Below, one piece after another: positions 9,309 to 20,133 of a stretch of 64,000 nucleotides of DNA. The notes under the pieces were generated by a model that saw only the letters and a list, made by a program, of their open reading frames with translations, ran no database searches and was not told where the DNA came from. This DNA is from Deuterostichococcus epilithicus. Taxonomy: Eukaryota > Chlorophyta > Trebouxiophyceae > Prasiolales > Stichococcaceae. The stretch lies in NCBI GenBank assembly GCA_033439295.1, contig JAVTLE010000003.1, forward strand, positions 1,550,001 to 1,614,000, written 5' to 3'. A program made the translations under genes and the position numbers. Each line of letters opens with the position of its first letter. Position 1 is the first letter of the stretch.

Positions 9309-12300
9309 ATGCGATCGGTGGCGCGCTTCGCCACATGGGCCATTTCCCTCCTGTGCTGTGCCCTGGCGGTGCTCGCAACAGCTGCTGCGCCTGAGGCGAC
9401 TGCGGAGACCCAGCCCTCGCAGCAGCAGCCCACGATATGCCTGGTTGTGCGGACGTACTGGGGTCACAGCGGCGACACTGCGCTGCAGCAGCGGCAGGGC
9501 CTGCGGCGGCTGCTCACGTCCTTACGGCAGCAGTCCAATCCCAAGTAAGGCATTTGCGCAGCGACTGGCACCGGAAAGTACACAAATTCGATCGGCCTGC
9601 ATGCTTCACTCGGCCTTTTCTGCCTGCTCTGTGTCATGGCCTCATGCCATGTTCCTTGGGCGGCTGATCACCACCTGCCGCGGGGTGCGCAGCTGGGAGG
9701 CGGTTCTGGTGGTGATGGACAGCGAGCCATTTCGGGACCTGCACTACATCCTGCAGGACCTGAATGACGACCGCATCTGGGTGTTTGCAGAATGGGTACG
9801 GCGGCCTGCGAGTTGCCCACATGTGACGATCTGGGACCGCTTTGCTCAGAGCAGCGGTAGCACGGAATGCGATGGCTTTGCACTTTTGGCTTGTTGTTGC
9901 TGTGGAGTGAGAATGTACATGGACTGACAATGCCACGTTCTGGCGCCATCAGGTCGGCAAGGATTACACGCCCAAGCAGCAGGGCCAGTGGACGGCGGGC
10001 TATCATGAAAAGCTGTACAACCTCACGGACGAGGCCATCAGAGGTGCTGCGCAGTGCCACGGCAACTGCTTCTGATGGCGGTCAAGAGCAGCGTGTGAGC
10101 ATGCTCTTCCAGCCTGGCTCGCTTGAAAGTCAGACCCGGTGACATGTCTCCCGCCTGTCCTGCTGCAGCCTGTCCCGCCAACACAGAGTGGGTGGTGGTC
10201 ACCAACGGCGACAACGACTATGCGAAGACGTTCTTCAGCCGGATCGGGGCTGTGAAGGATGCCGACCTTATCGCCTTCGACTTTTACAGCCGCTACCACC
10301 GCGCCACAGGTGCCAGCCATGTGCACGGGAAACTTCCAAAGAACGATCGTTGCTGTGCACGCGGTGTGATCGGACAGGCTCTGACTCGACTCACCTGAGC
10401 ACGACTGTGTGCTGGCGGCTGCAACGAAGCCACCGCACTGCCACTCAGGCATCATCCACCCTTGCGCCCCTTCGCACCGCAGGCGTGCCCTGCGAGCGGT
10501 TTGGGCAGCAGAAGGGTGCACCGACCTGCAAGCTGAACAAGCTGCGGTGGTGCCACACCGACCTGGGCGCCAACGCCATGCGCTGGCCGCGCCTGATGGC
10601 GGAAAACAGGCGCTTTGGCGCGCTCAATGCCCTGTGAGACTCTCATGGACAGCTGCAAAGTGCTTGTCTCCCGGACGGCTATTAGTGAGATGCTGCTCCG
10701 CCCGCTCAGGCGCATGCCTGCCTGCCTACTTGCTCGCATCCCAGCTCAGCGCAAAAGGGCTGCATTGCCATGCGACACTCCTGGATGCCAGCTTCTGCGA
10801 CGCTGCACCAGCAGGCAGCCTGTGCATGGCTTGCCCGCACTGCCCCCGGGCTCACCCGGGCCTGGTTCGATGTGCAGGACGAACGGTCTGGCGGCGGAGC
10901 ACTTTGATGGCATCATGGCTCAGGCGCTGGTGGCCGACTGGCCGGTGGAGCATGTGCACGACTGCCTGTACGACCACAGCCCGACGCCGCAGGTTTGAAT
11001 TTTAGGGTGTAGGGTTCGGCGCTCGACAATCTCGAAGGGGCGGTGTGGCCAGCTGAAGCCTGTACATCTTTGGCCGGTGCTGTGCAGGCGCCCTTGGTCG
11101 TTGACCTTTTCTGACAGCGCAACGGTCCCTGCGTGCACCTCGACTGTGCTTCAAGGGGTCCACCTTGTGGGCCGGCGGCCAATGCCACAAGACAGCATAG
11201 GGCTGCCGTTCTTTCGTCGTTATCGAAGCACCCGTGCACCTGCTGCATAACGCCACCAGCCGTGTGTTGCCGTGTGTCACTGCAGCGTCCCGACGCCCGC
11301 ACTGCCACACTGCACAGCGGTGCGCTCGGCTGGGCGGCATGTTGCGTGACGCCATCAGCTGCCGTCGCCGTGGCGCCCTGACGCCCGTGTCGCCATGTTT
11401 GGCAGCAGTGCACGAGGCTGGGCGGCGCGTCATGTGAGGCTGGGCGGCGCGTCACCAAAGAGGCCTGACGTCCTCGCTGCATTCCGTGTGCAGCGGTGCG
11501 CGCGGCTGGGCGGCGTGTGGGACGACTCCGACATGGCGCCGTCCAACATTGGCGGCCGCTGCCTCAACTCCTGGCAGGCCAGCAAGCGGCTGAAGGACGG
11601 GCGCGGCGGCGTGCAGGAGGTTGTGGTCAGCCTCGCCCACGACGCCCACCTCGCAGGTAGAATTTCCCAGAGGGTTGCATCAAACGATCAGATGTGTGCC
11701 AGGGCTGTGCAGGAGGTGGTAGTGAACCTCAGCCGCAACGCCATTCTGGCAGGTGCCGCCCAATAAGGGTTGTGGTGTCACAGCATGCGACAGAACTGAG
11801 GCTCGCCAGTTTCTCGCATAGGGGCTGCGATGGACTCTCTGTGGCTGTAGAGAGGATAGTGTGCAATTACCACTGAGCTGTCATGCCCACAGCTGAGGCG
11901 CAGGTGTGATCGAAGGGAGACGGTGGGGCCGCAGATCTTGCCTTGTGTGACAATACCCCCCAATCGTATGCAGGCTTCGAGGACGAGGGGGAGGCGGGTG
12001 CGACCGCGATGCGATGCCTGCGGCAGACGGATGCCACGCGGCAGCGGCACGAGCTGATGTCGTACTTTGGCGAGGCATGCTCCGATGACGTGGACCTGCC
12101 CGCCTTCCAGGACCCCGTCTACAAGAAGGCAATTGTGCCTTTCTGCCTATGGAAACCAGCTGACCGAGTGGGCATGCTCCGATAAAATGAACCTGCCCGC
12201 CACCCAGGTTCCCACCTACAACCAGGCAATTGCATGAAAGGCTCCCTTTCAGCCTGAAAGACAGCTTGGAAGGGCACGTGACTGAAACGGCGCAGTCTGA

Positions 12301-12760
12301 AACGCTGCATGATATGGGGTGGTGTGAGAGAGATTGGAGGCGATGAGGGAGAGGCATCGTGTACCGAGCACGTGGGGTTGCAGGAGAGTGTCTCCGGTGA
12401 CTTGCATATACTCTTCTGCGCTCTGGATCAGCTACATCTGTGCTTACTGACGGCAGGCCGCAGAGGAGATCAAGAGGCAGATCGAGGAGGAGGCTGCCGC
12501 GGCTGCTGCAGCAGCGAAAGCAGCAATGCCGCAGCCGCCCGGTCCGCCAAAGTAAGCCCGACTGCCGCTGCGCAGCGCTGTGTGCTCTTTGCCTGTGCAT
12601 GTTTGATGCCCTTGTGCTCCCGAGGAAAGTTTGCTGGGGGCGACGCCATCCCTCGCATGCAACAATGTCCAAGCAGACTGACGCACATACAGCGCCTTTG
12701 TGCAGGACCGACGACGCATCCGGCACGGCGGCCTTCAGGGAACTGGTCACCGCGTCGTGA
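9309..12760 (+). CDS. Secreted or Golgi glycosyltransferase-like protein
   Basis: The ATG at 9309 opens a clear signal peptide (hydrophobic run ISLLCCALAVLATAAA). The N-terminal domain begins PTICLVVRTYWGHSGD, followed by EAVLVVMDSEPFRDLHYILQ, QQGQWTAGYHEKLYNLTDEA and NTEWVVVTNGDNDYAKTFFS. The last contains a DxD-like metal/nucleotide-sugar motif (GDND) and precedes DADLIAFDFYSRYHRATG. Cys-rich parts follow (VPCERFGQQKGAPTCKLNKL, RWCHTDLGANAMRWPRL), then EHFDGIMAQALVADWPVEHV. After a repeat-rich intron region come VWDDSDMAPSNIGGRC, GFEDEGEAGATAMRC, an acidic coiled coil (EEIKRQIEEE) and the end FRELVTAS at 12760. The GT-A assignment is an inference from the signal peptide, fold-like start and GDND. 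I do not know a named family for it. Confidence 0.55.
11316..11520 (+). repeat. Four copies of an acceptor-proximal motif
   Basis: The core GCTGGGCGGC recurs at about 11329, 11418, 11439 and 11506. The first and last copies share the longer context CAGCGGTGCGC-CGGCTGGGCGG, which includes a TGCAG-type acceptor. The last copy is the genuine exon start (VWDDSDMAPSN follows). Confidence 0.75.
11611..11755 (+). repeat. Tandem duplicate of an exon end and donor (96-base period)
   Basis: 11611-11659 and 11707-11755 are related copies. Both start GTGCAGGAGGT and end at a CAGGT donor. They translate to QEVVVSLAHDAHLAG and QEVVVNLSRNAILAG. The period is a multiple of three, so the second copy could serve as an additional or alternative exon. 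Confidence 0.75.
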
Positions 12761-12972
12761 CGGGTGTTCTGTATGCTGGGGGAATCAGTGGAAAGATTTC
12801 CATTGCTTGCTGTCCGTTGTGCAGCTTGATTTGCGACACTTTGCGACACTCTAGATACACAAAACACGAGCATCTGCCGTATCTAAAGCTTTCTGCACAA
12901 TGGACTGCACTCACAGACGGAGTGATTTTGACAAGGAAGCGGCCGCTCCCACGATGCTATCCGATCGCTCAT

Positions 12973-13076
12973 GGTGCATCACCGACCACCGAGGCCTTCC
13001 CGAAGGCGCACGGCCGTGCTCGCAGCGGTGCATCACCGGCCACCACGGCCGAGACCTCCGAACGGGGCGCGGCCGC
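12973..13076. repeat. Imperfect tandem duplication (54-base period)
   Basis: Two copies begin GGTGCATCACCG at 12973 and 13027 and continue with related GC-rich sequence ending near CGGCC. The stop codon of the minus-strand gene lies at the boundary in the second copy. Confidence 0.6.
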
Positions 13077-14890
13077 GCCCCCGGCCGCGCACCACCCGGT
13101 GCCGCTGCCGCTCCGGGATGAGATCCTCGTCTTCAGGCTGTGCATTGTCCGGCTCCTCGTCCGAGTCGCCACCTTGCGAGCCACCAGTGCGAGAAGACTA
13201 AGATCAGGGGTTACCCACACACTCCGGCCGGTTGGCTGCGCACCTCCACTGCAAGCAGGAGCAGGGACGCAGCATTGACCTCCGCTCCGGCAGAGCCAGT
13301 CGCATGCCACGCGCTTCGGCTCACCGCGCCCATGTCTGACGAGGCTGGCTTGCAACTGCCATCAAGGACATGCGTAGTCATCAGGAACATGCTTGGAGAC
13401 TGTCTGCGTGCAGTCCGACACACCTGCGCCGTTTCCCGTGGCTGGCTGCTGCGACTGGGAGGCCGACGTCCTGCCGGCCGTGCGCGCCGCCTTCTGCGAG
13501 TACGACTGTGACGGGCTGCTCAGCGGCTGCTGCGGTGAGGCCGGCGGCGTCCTGCCGGCGCCCGCCGAAGCGCCGGATGCCGCGTTCCTCCGGCCTGCCT
13601 GCGGCCGTCGCAGCAGTGGCCTCGGTGCGGCAGCAGCTGGAGTCGTTCAGGAAGGCGAGAAGGTCGGCAGCAGAAACGGCACGCTGCTGCTCCATGCAAG
13701 CGCCGTCATCTCATCTCTTCCCATATCATGCAAGCTGCAATGCTGGACGCACCCGGCTCTCTGCCTCCTGCAGTCGCTGCCGCATCTGCTGCACCTCGTC
13801 ATACAAGGCGAGGCCCATGCCTGCATGTGGCCACAGACTTCTGATCCCTGAAACCTCCTCAAGGGCATTTTGATGCTTATGGCGCGGCCCTATGCACATG
13901 CGCAGATGGCGACCAGTGCTACCTGCAGAAATGTCTTCCGCGTCCTTGCCGCTGGCTCTGTTCAATGAACCCGATGGGGGGAGCCTGCATGTGACACGCA
14001 GCGCTTGTTGTGCGCAGGCGAGTGGCAGAATGCGCCCGGGCAGCATTTTACAACAGCACTAGAGACACGCACGCACAGGACCTACCTGAGGGTCTCCGCG
14101 CCTTCCACTTCAGCCTCTATCCATGCCTCTGCGCCAGATAGCATTGGTCGCTGGCGTGTGATGTGCGGGTCCAGAAACCTTGCTGATCGACGCACACTAA
14201 GGAGTACGCTGCTGCAGGGCACAGTGATGCGCACTTGTGCCCTCCTGCTTGAGCTGCACTGTAGGGTTTGAGGGCAGCGCTGACAGCCACCCCAGCAGGT
14301 CTTCAACCTCTGGCACCAGTTCATCCTGCATGGGGCCCACCTCACATGAGCAAGCCCGGACCTTGCAACTTTGCAGCATGCACCACCAGGACTGGTATGC
14401 AATCCGCACTCACGAAGGAGTTTTTCAGGGACTGCAGTGTGAAGGAGCTCTCCCATGCGCCGCCGGATGGTCGAAAATCCGTGACCTCGATGACTCTGCG
14501 GCAGATCAGTTGATGGAATAACCGCATGCCTGCTATGTGTTTCAGGACGATCATGAACAACAAGTTTGAATGGTTGTTGATGCTCAGCAGTACATAGATC
14601 GCATGGCAGACTGGACGCACGATCAACTGCCGCAGCACAAGGTGCGGCAGGAGCTCACAAATTGTACTTGTTGCTGCCGAGCTGGCCGCCATCGATGCGG
14701 AACAGGCGATCCTCTCGGAGTGTACCGAACACCTGCAGCGCTGGAGGGGCCATGACGATCCGCACTGATACTTGCTCTCGGAAGGTGGGCCGGGACTGAA
14801 GCTCGGACGATCTGAAGGTTGCACGCTTTCCTCGGCAAGAGCGAGGTCGAGGATGACCTCCGTAACGCCAGCACTGATCGCTTGTGATCC
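13033..14890 (-). CDS. Unidentified coiled-coil protein with low-complexity acidic/RG-rich tail
   Basis: Minus-strand exons can be followed from about 14880 (SAGVTEVILDLALAEESVQ), through 14760-14660 (VFGTLREDRLFRIDGGQLGS, donor at CAACAA|GTACAA), 14510-14420 (RVIEVTDFRPSGGAWESSFT), about 14345-14240 (VPEVEDLLGWLSALPSNP), about 14180-14090 (GAEAWIEAEVEGAETLR) and 13820-13740 (LYDEVQQMRQRLQEAESRVR, a coiled coil). A Ser/Pro/Gln-rich exon follows at about 13570-13430. The last exon (about 13195-13033) is acidic then basic (SDEEPDNAQPEDED, then RGRGRGRAPFGGLGRGG). The start codon and some junctions are unresolved. No known family was recognised. Confidence 0.4.
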
Positions 14891-15579
14891 TTTTGCAATG
14901 CGTCGAATCTGACTTCAGAGCTGCTGGATGCCGTGACTTGCTTGGGAGTACGACACCAGACCATGTGCTGCAGGGCGGGCAGAAGATGTCCCGCCAGGTT
15001 TTCCGCAGCTGCTTAACGTTCAATATTTGTTCAGTTCGCCGCAAAGGGTATTGGATACGGCTAGGCTTAACACAACAAAAGAAGGCAGCTACGAGTATAG
15101 CTGAGGCAGGGTCGGGCTGACCGGAGGTGGGGTGTGTGCGAAAAGGCGGGCCGCTGAAGACGTACCATCAGGGGGTTCAAGAGAGTCAAGCGAGTCAAAC
15201 TCAGTCAGGCGGCATGCTGTGCACCGAACGCCCTTCTTCGAGTATCAATCTCAAGTTTCTATATACTGTCAGAGCATAGCACGCTGGCAGCGAGGGTGCA
15301 GGCAGGGTCGTGAGGCATTAGCACGCAACGGCGTGGGTGACCAAGGTAGTGGAAGCTTGCAGTAGGGATCAGGTCGTGCGGCAGCTGGACTCGTAATTGT
15401 GACAGGAGCGCCCGCAAACGCCTTATCAGGCTCTGCGTACCGGGTGCACTTCGACTTGCAACTGAACCCGATGTCAATGGGTGCCGGTGGCGGTGGCGCC
15501 GCCAGGCTATTCACAGGCAACAAGAGCGCGGAGTACTGAAGTTTGTGGCAGTCTGTCAATGATGCACATCCGGCTGGCA
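14891..15579. other. Gap between two same-strand genes
   Basis: This interval holds the upstream end of the unidentified gene, possibly including a missed first exon, and the 3' flank of the dehydrogenase gene. No open frame here could be tied to a family. Confidence 0.4.
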
Positions 15580-17607
15580 TCATGCCTTGAGGTTCACCAT
15601 CTCGGCGCTCAGGTCCCAGAACTGCTTCGCAATCTGCATGCACCAATCATGCCGATGAAAAACGCATATGCTACGCCTCTGCCATACACGGCATGTGTGT
15701 CCATGTTCATTCATTGAGACGTCTGCCCCAACCATGCCACGTCTGCCATCGTTCGAGCAAAGTGGTCAGAAGCAGCAGTTCACCTTCTGATCATAGCTCT
15801 CCTCGCTGGTCGTCTTCGGCTTGCAATCCGCATAGTATTTCCCGCTCACATTCTCAACCTCTGGGCTGGTGGCCAAGTAGATTGAAGTCTGCGCGCCCTG
15901 AATGGGCGTCTTGGTGACCGCCTTGGAAACCAGCTGAAGAGGCTTCTGCAGAAGTCCTGGAAGATCGGGAAAGAGGTACCTGCCGCGCACTCAGATGCAG
16001 CAGTGAGCACCTATGTTTTGATAAGGCTCAGCCCACGCCTGTCAGTAAGCATGCTAGGATCGAGACCATGACACGATAGCGAGTTTGCCCTTACCTCCCC
16101 AAGTTTGTCCCGACGATGCCGGGGTGCAGCGTGTTGGCTGTGCAGTTGTCATCCGGCTTGAGCCGCCGTGCCAGCTCGTATGTATACAGCACATTCGCCA
16201 GCTTGCTCTGGCCTGTCAGTAAGTCAAGCGTCATGTCAACTCTGTGGAATTAGTGTTTGTAGCAAACACGCGGCAGCTTACATACAAAGCAAGGAGAATT
16301 AGGAATGCGAGATGAGCACCATAGGCGCCCCAGGGCGTGTAGATGCCTTTCATGTTGATGTTGTCGAAGTGTATGTGGCCAAAGGAGTGTGCCGAGCTGC
16401 TGACGTTGATAATCCTGCTGGGCCTGCACGAACCATCATTCAACATTGGTCAGGTCTGCTTTGAACGAGGGCTCAACCCTCTCTGGTGGGGCAGGAGCTC
16501 CGTGGCCAGAGATGGAGTGTGGTTGACACTGAACATGGAAAGCTTACCTGTCGCCCGTGAGCAGCGGCATCAATGACTGGGTCAGCAGGAAATGGCCTAG
16601 GTGATTGGACCCTGGACGCACAAGTCAAGCGTCGCCAAAGACTGTGAACGGACATAAAACACACAAACATGTGCGAAAGAGTCGATCTCATTAGCAGAGT
16701 AGATACCTTACCTAGCTGGTACTCGAATCCGTCTGCTGTCTGCATCTCAGGACATGCCATGACGCCTACAGCAAAACGCAGACGGATTGTGCATGTCAGT
16801 GTGCCAAGCGTATCGCATTCTCAGCGGCAACAGGTAATTTATTCCGGCGCCCCTCACCGGCATTATTGAGCAGGACGTCCAGTTGATGCCCAGGAAAGGC
16901 CAGTGCCCGCTCTGTGAAATCTCTGATGGTCGACAGGTCAGCAAGGTCGATACGCTGCGTCTCCAACTTCGCGCCTGGCGTCTCCTGCCTGCCATGCGCT
17001 CACACATCCTGATCTCGCTGACGGTAGTCAGTGCGCAAGGCAGGAACAGGCAGCCTTTGTTGCAGGTTTCAGGTGTATGAAACTCACAGGATCCGGGCTT
17101 TGGCCTCCTTTGCCTTCTGCAGGTCGCGGCAGGCTCTGTGGGCGAGAGAAGCAACGTTGTTCTGAAGTCCGCTACTATGGGGCACTCGCATCAACAGAAA
17201 CAGAACAGTTACTGACGACAGCTCGTGTTCTCACAGCACTGTGTTGTAGCCGCGCTTCGCCAGTTCACGTGCACACTCGAACCCGATGCCTGCATCACCA
17301 GGACGCCGGTCATCAACTAGCCTGTATGTAGTCCACAGGTTTCCGGCAGACCAAAGGGAATTGGCTCGGAGGTAGCTGCTTTGTATCGGCTGCTGCTGAC
17401 AGCATTGAACCTCAGAAACACAAGGGTAATGCCTGAGTTGGCGCCGGTGATAAGTGCTGTCTTCGTGTGCCCGTCCGCCTGGCAGCTGATCATGCGGTGC
17501 CGCATACTGCGCCCGGCTCTGATGCCGCAGGCGCTTCGGAATGCCCGTGTGCACGCTCTCGACGGCGTGCTCATCCTCTGCATAGAGCATGCACCACCGG
17601 CGCTCAT
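15580..17607 (-). CDS. Plastid-type short-chain dehydrogenase/reductase (Tic32/retinol dehydrogenase-like)
   Basis: The ATG at 17607 opens a Ser/Arg/Ala-rich leader ([20 protein letters not shown]), a likely transit peptide. The Rossmann start [12 protein letters not shown] is split by an intron before [19 protein letters not shown]. The next segments are [29 protein letters not shown] (the NNAG motif), [18 protein letters not shown] and the catalytic exon [20 protein letters not shown]. The active-site Tyr and Lys lie across an intron as Y|GQSK (about 16330/16215). [20 protein letters not shown] and [13 protein letters not shown] follow, then [20 protein letters not shown] and the end [13 protein letters not shown] at 15580. 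This is an NADP(H)-dependent classical SDR. The subgroup also includes Tic32-like and WW-oxidoreductase proteins, and the substrate is not readable from sequence. Confidence 0.8.
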
Positions 17608-17896
17608 CCCAACGCTCAATCTGCAGCCCGGGTGCAGCGTGATGATTAGGAGTGTGAAACGCCGAGCCAGCCTATGTAGAAGTAGACCAGCGGAATAAAG
17701 AGCGTTCTGCAGGTAAGAGAAAATGATTGTGAAGCTGGCGTGCGGGGCTGCACCTCCAAAGTGCAAAGTGCTGATGACGTGGTGCCGTGCTGGCAGGGAG
17801 CGGCTTAGCGCACAGGCAAGCGGACAGCAAGATGGACGAGGAGTTGTAGCGCCGATCGATTAACCGTGGTTCAAGTGCTGATCCTGTATCCATTGA

Positions 17897-19945
17897 GTGG
17901 AGTTCGAGCCGGCATCGATCTGCACCTCTGCGAGGAGCATGGAGGCAGACAACAGCGCTGAGGTGCTGAGCCGCATCGCAGAACGTGATGCAGCACGGAA
18001 AGACCGGCTGGCAGAAGCCGCTGCCGAAAGGTGTGTTGAAGTGCGTGTGCGTTCGCATTTTTTACCGATCCATGGTGGCGCGGCAGCTGATGCAATGATC
18101 TGGCGCTGCAGGGACGAGGAGACGGGGCGAGATGCAGCGGATGTGCAACGGCAGCTTGACAGCATGCAGCAGGCGATGGATGCCCAGCTGGGGTGACTGC
18201 TGAGCTGAACCCTCATACTGCAATGCCGTGTTGCTTTGTGTGGCGGACTTTGATCAAGAATACGAGTTCACCCTGTACGATCTGGCGCTCGACCAGTGAT
18301 CACGCTACCCTTTCTACCCTTGCAGAGCAATCAGTGACGACGCAGCAGCCGATGCTAGGTTCGCGGATGTTACAGCCCAGCTCGACAGGCTGCAACAGGT
18401 GCTTGAGCTGCACAGCTGGGCCAAATAAGTACGACGAGCAGCATGTTGACAGTGCAGTTCACAGGCAGCGAGGGTGTCACCAACTCACCTTACCAATGTG
18501 TGCCTGCAGTATCTTTCGGCCAACGCCTGGCTGTTGACGCCATATGCGCTGCGGAAAGGAGAGGACTCTGCCGCGGCGCTGCGGCAGCGGCTGGACGCCG
18601 CCCAGGCAGCCAAGAGGCCCAAGAAGAAGTTCGGCTTCTCGGCCAGGTCAAAGCCCGCAGCAGCAACGGCCGCGCCCGCTGCATCGACTGCGGCAGTAGG
18701 ACAGCAATCAGCGGCCGGTGCTCAGGCGGCCTCGGCGCCTCAGCCCGCGGCAGAGCCAGCTCCGGAGGAGGCATCAGACAGGTCAGCATCTCGGAAGACT
18801 GCAACGGTGACTTCGCATGATATGACTGTTGCAGCAGGACAAGGGGAGGCTTGGCTCAATGGCCCAGGGCTGGTCGTTGGGCAGGGTCTTCATTTCTGTG
18901 GATGCAGAAACTGGTACACAGACGGCGCTCGCCCGAGTGAACCTGCAACTCGACCTGCAACTCGACAGCAGTATAGTGCTCAGGTTCCTAATATCTTTGA
19001 GTGCAGAGTGCTGCGGGGTCTGCGGGGAGAGACGCTTGTGAGACGGGATACCGGTCTTGGTGGCGGCGACTTCAGCGTGGCGGACGCCGAGGGCTGCACA
19101 CTGTTGCTGCTGGGGCGCATGTCGGCGCTGCGGCTGCATGGCGTCAGGGATTGCTGCATCGTGGCCGGGCCTGTGGACGGTGCCACGTATCTGGAGGGTG
19201 AGAAACGGGGCTCCCTATGTGCTTCTAACCATTTGATTTCAGCTCACGCTTAGTCAAGGATGAGAGCATCCGCCTGTTGTGAACATGCATGTTCTTGAGT
19301 TTCACCTGTGTTTATCTGCTTTGTTGGCAGCTCGGCTGCCCACAAGCTTGCTTACAGCACTAGGAGCTGAAACCTAGCTACAAATAAAGCTATTCCGGCA
19401 TGCAGATGTGCACGACAGCACGATGGTGCTGGCGGCCCACCAGGTGCGGATACACACATCAAAGGCATCACGCCTATTCCTAGACGTCGGAAGCAACCCC
19501 ATCGTCGAGCACTGTTCCGGCATTGGCTTTGGCCCGCTGACCGGCGAGCAGCGAACACTGCTCGGCCTGCCGCCGGCGACAGACGCCGCTGCTGCCAACC
19601 ACTTCGACAACGTGCAGGACTTCAATTGGCTCAAGTCGACGCCATCGCCAAACTGGTGTGTTTTTGCGGGAGGTGGCCACTTCGCTCACCAGTTGCCCTC
19701 ACAGCTGCACCGCTGGCCACCTGCTGCCCCTTAGCTTGTGCTGATCACTCCTGCAACATTTTGTTTTGCGATCCTAGGTCATGCCAGACTCATCACGTGC
19801 TGGCGTGCAATGTATGAAGGTTCACGCTTAAGAAGCCATCACTTCCTGATCTCTCTACGCCCTGATCCCGCATCCTGCTTGCAGGCGCCTACTGTCCGAG
19901 CAGGACATCAGCGCTGCGCCGTGCCCCATTCCCGATGACCGCTAG
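17897..19945 (+). CDS. TBCC: Tubulin-folding cofactor C
   Basis: The start is the ATG at 17939 (MEADNSAEVLSRIAERDAAR); no ATG was found at the in-frame 17897 boundary, which is only the open-frame limit. The N-terminal third is coiled coil (DVQRQLDSMQQAMDAQLG; ADVTAQLDRLQQVLELHSW). A Lys/Ala-rich linker follows (AAQAAKRPKKKFGFSARSKP). The C-CAP/cofactor C beta-helix begins VPNIFECRVLRGLRGETLV and continues CTLLLLGRMSALRLHGVRDC, CCIVAGPVDGATYLEG, ADVHDSTMVLAAHQVRIHTS and NPIVEHCSGIGFGP. It ends with the family signature NHFDNVQDFNWLKSTPSPNW. The stop is at 19945. TBCC acts with cofactors D and E as a GTPase activator that releases alpha/beta-tubulin dimers. The coiled coil is the usual spectrin-like N-terminal domain. 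Confidence 0.85.
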
Positions 19946-20133
19946 AGGACATTGGATCCGAGAGGCAGCCTTGGTCTAGAAAATCACAGCCCTGTGGGCG
20001 GTGGCCTCATGGGATTCCGCCGTCTGCTACACGAGAGAAGACAATGACAACAAGCAGCGGAGAGATCAGCATCTCTTGTGAACTTTCGTGATCAGAATCC
20101 GGCTGTGAGTGGCTTCCAAGTAGTGCTGTCAAT

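Noticed and set aside
11881-12873. 330-codon minus-strand open frame
   Set aside because: It overlaps real plus-strand exons (GFEDEGEAGATAMRC, EEIKRQIEEE) of the glycosyltransferase-like gene. Its product is low-complexity Ser/Arg/Cys.
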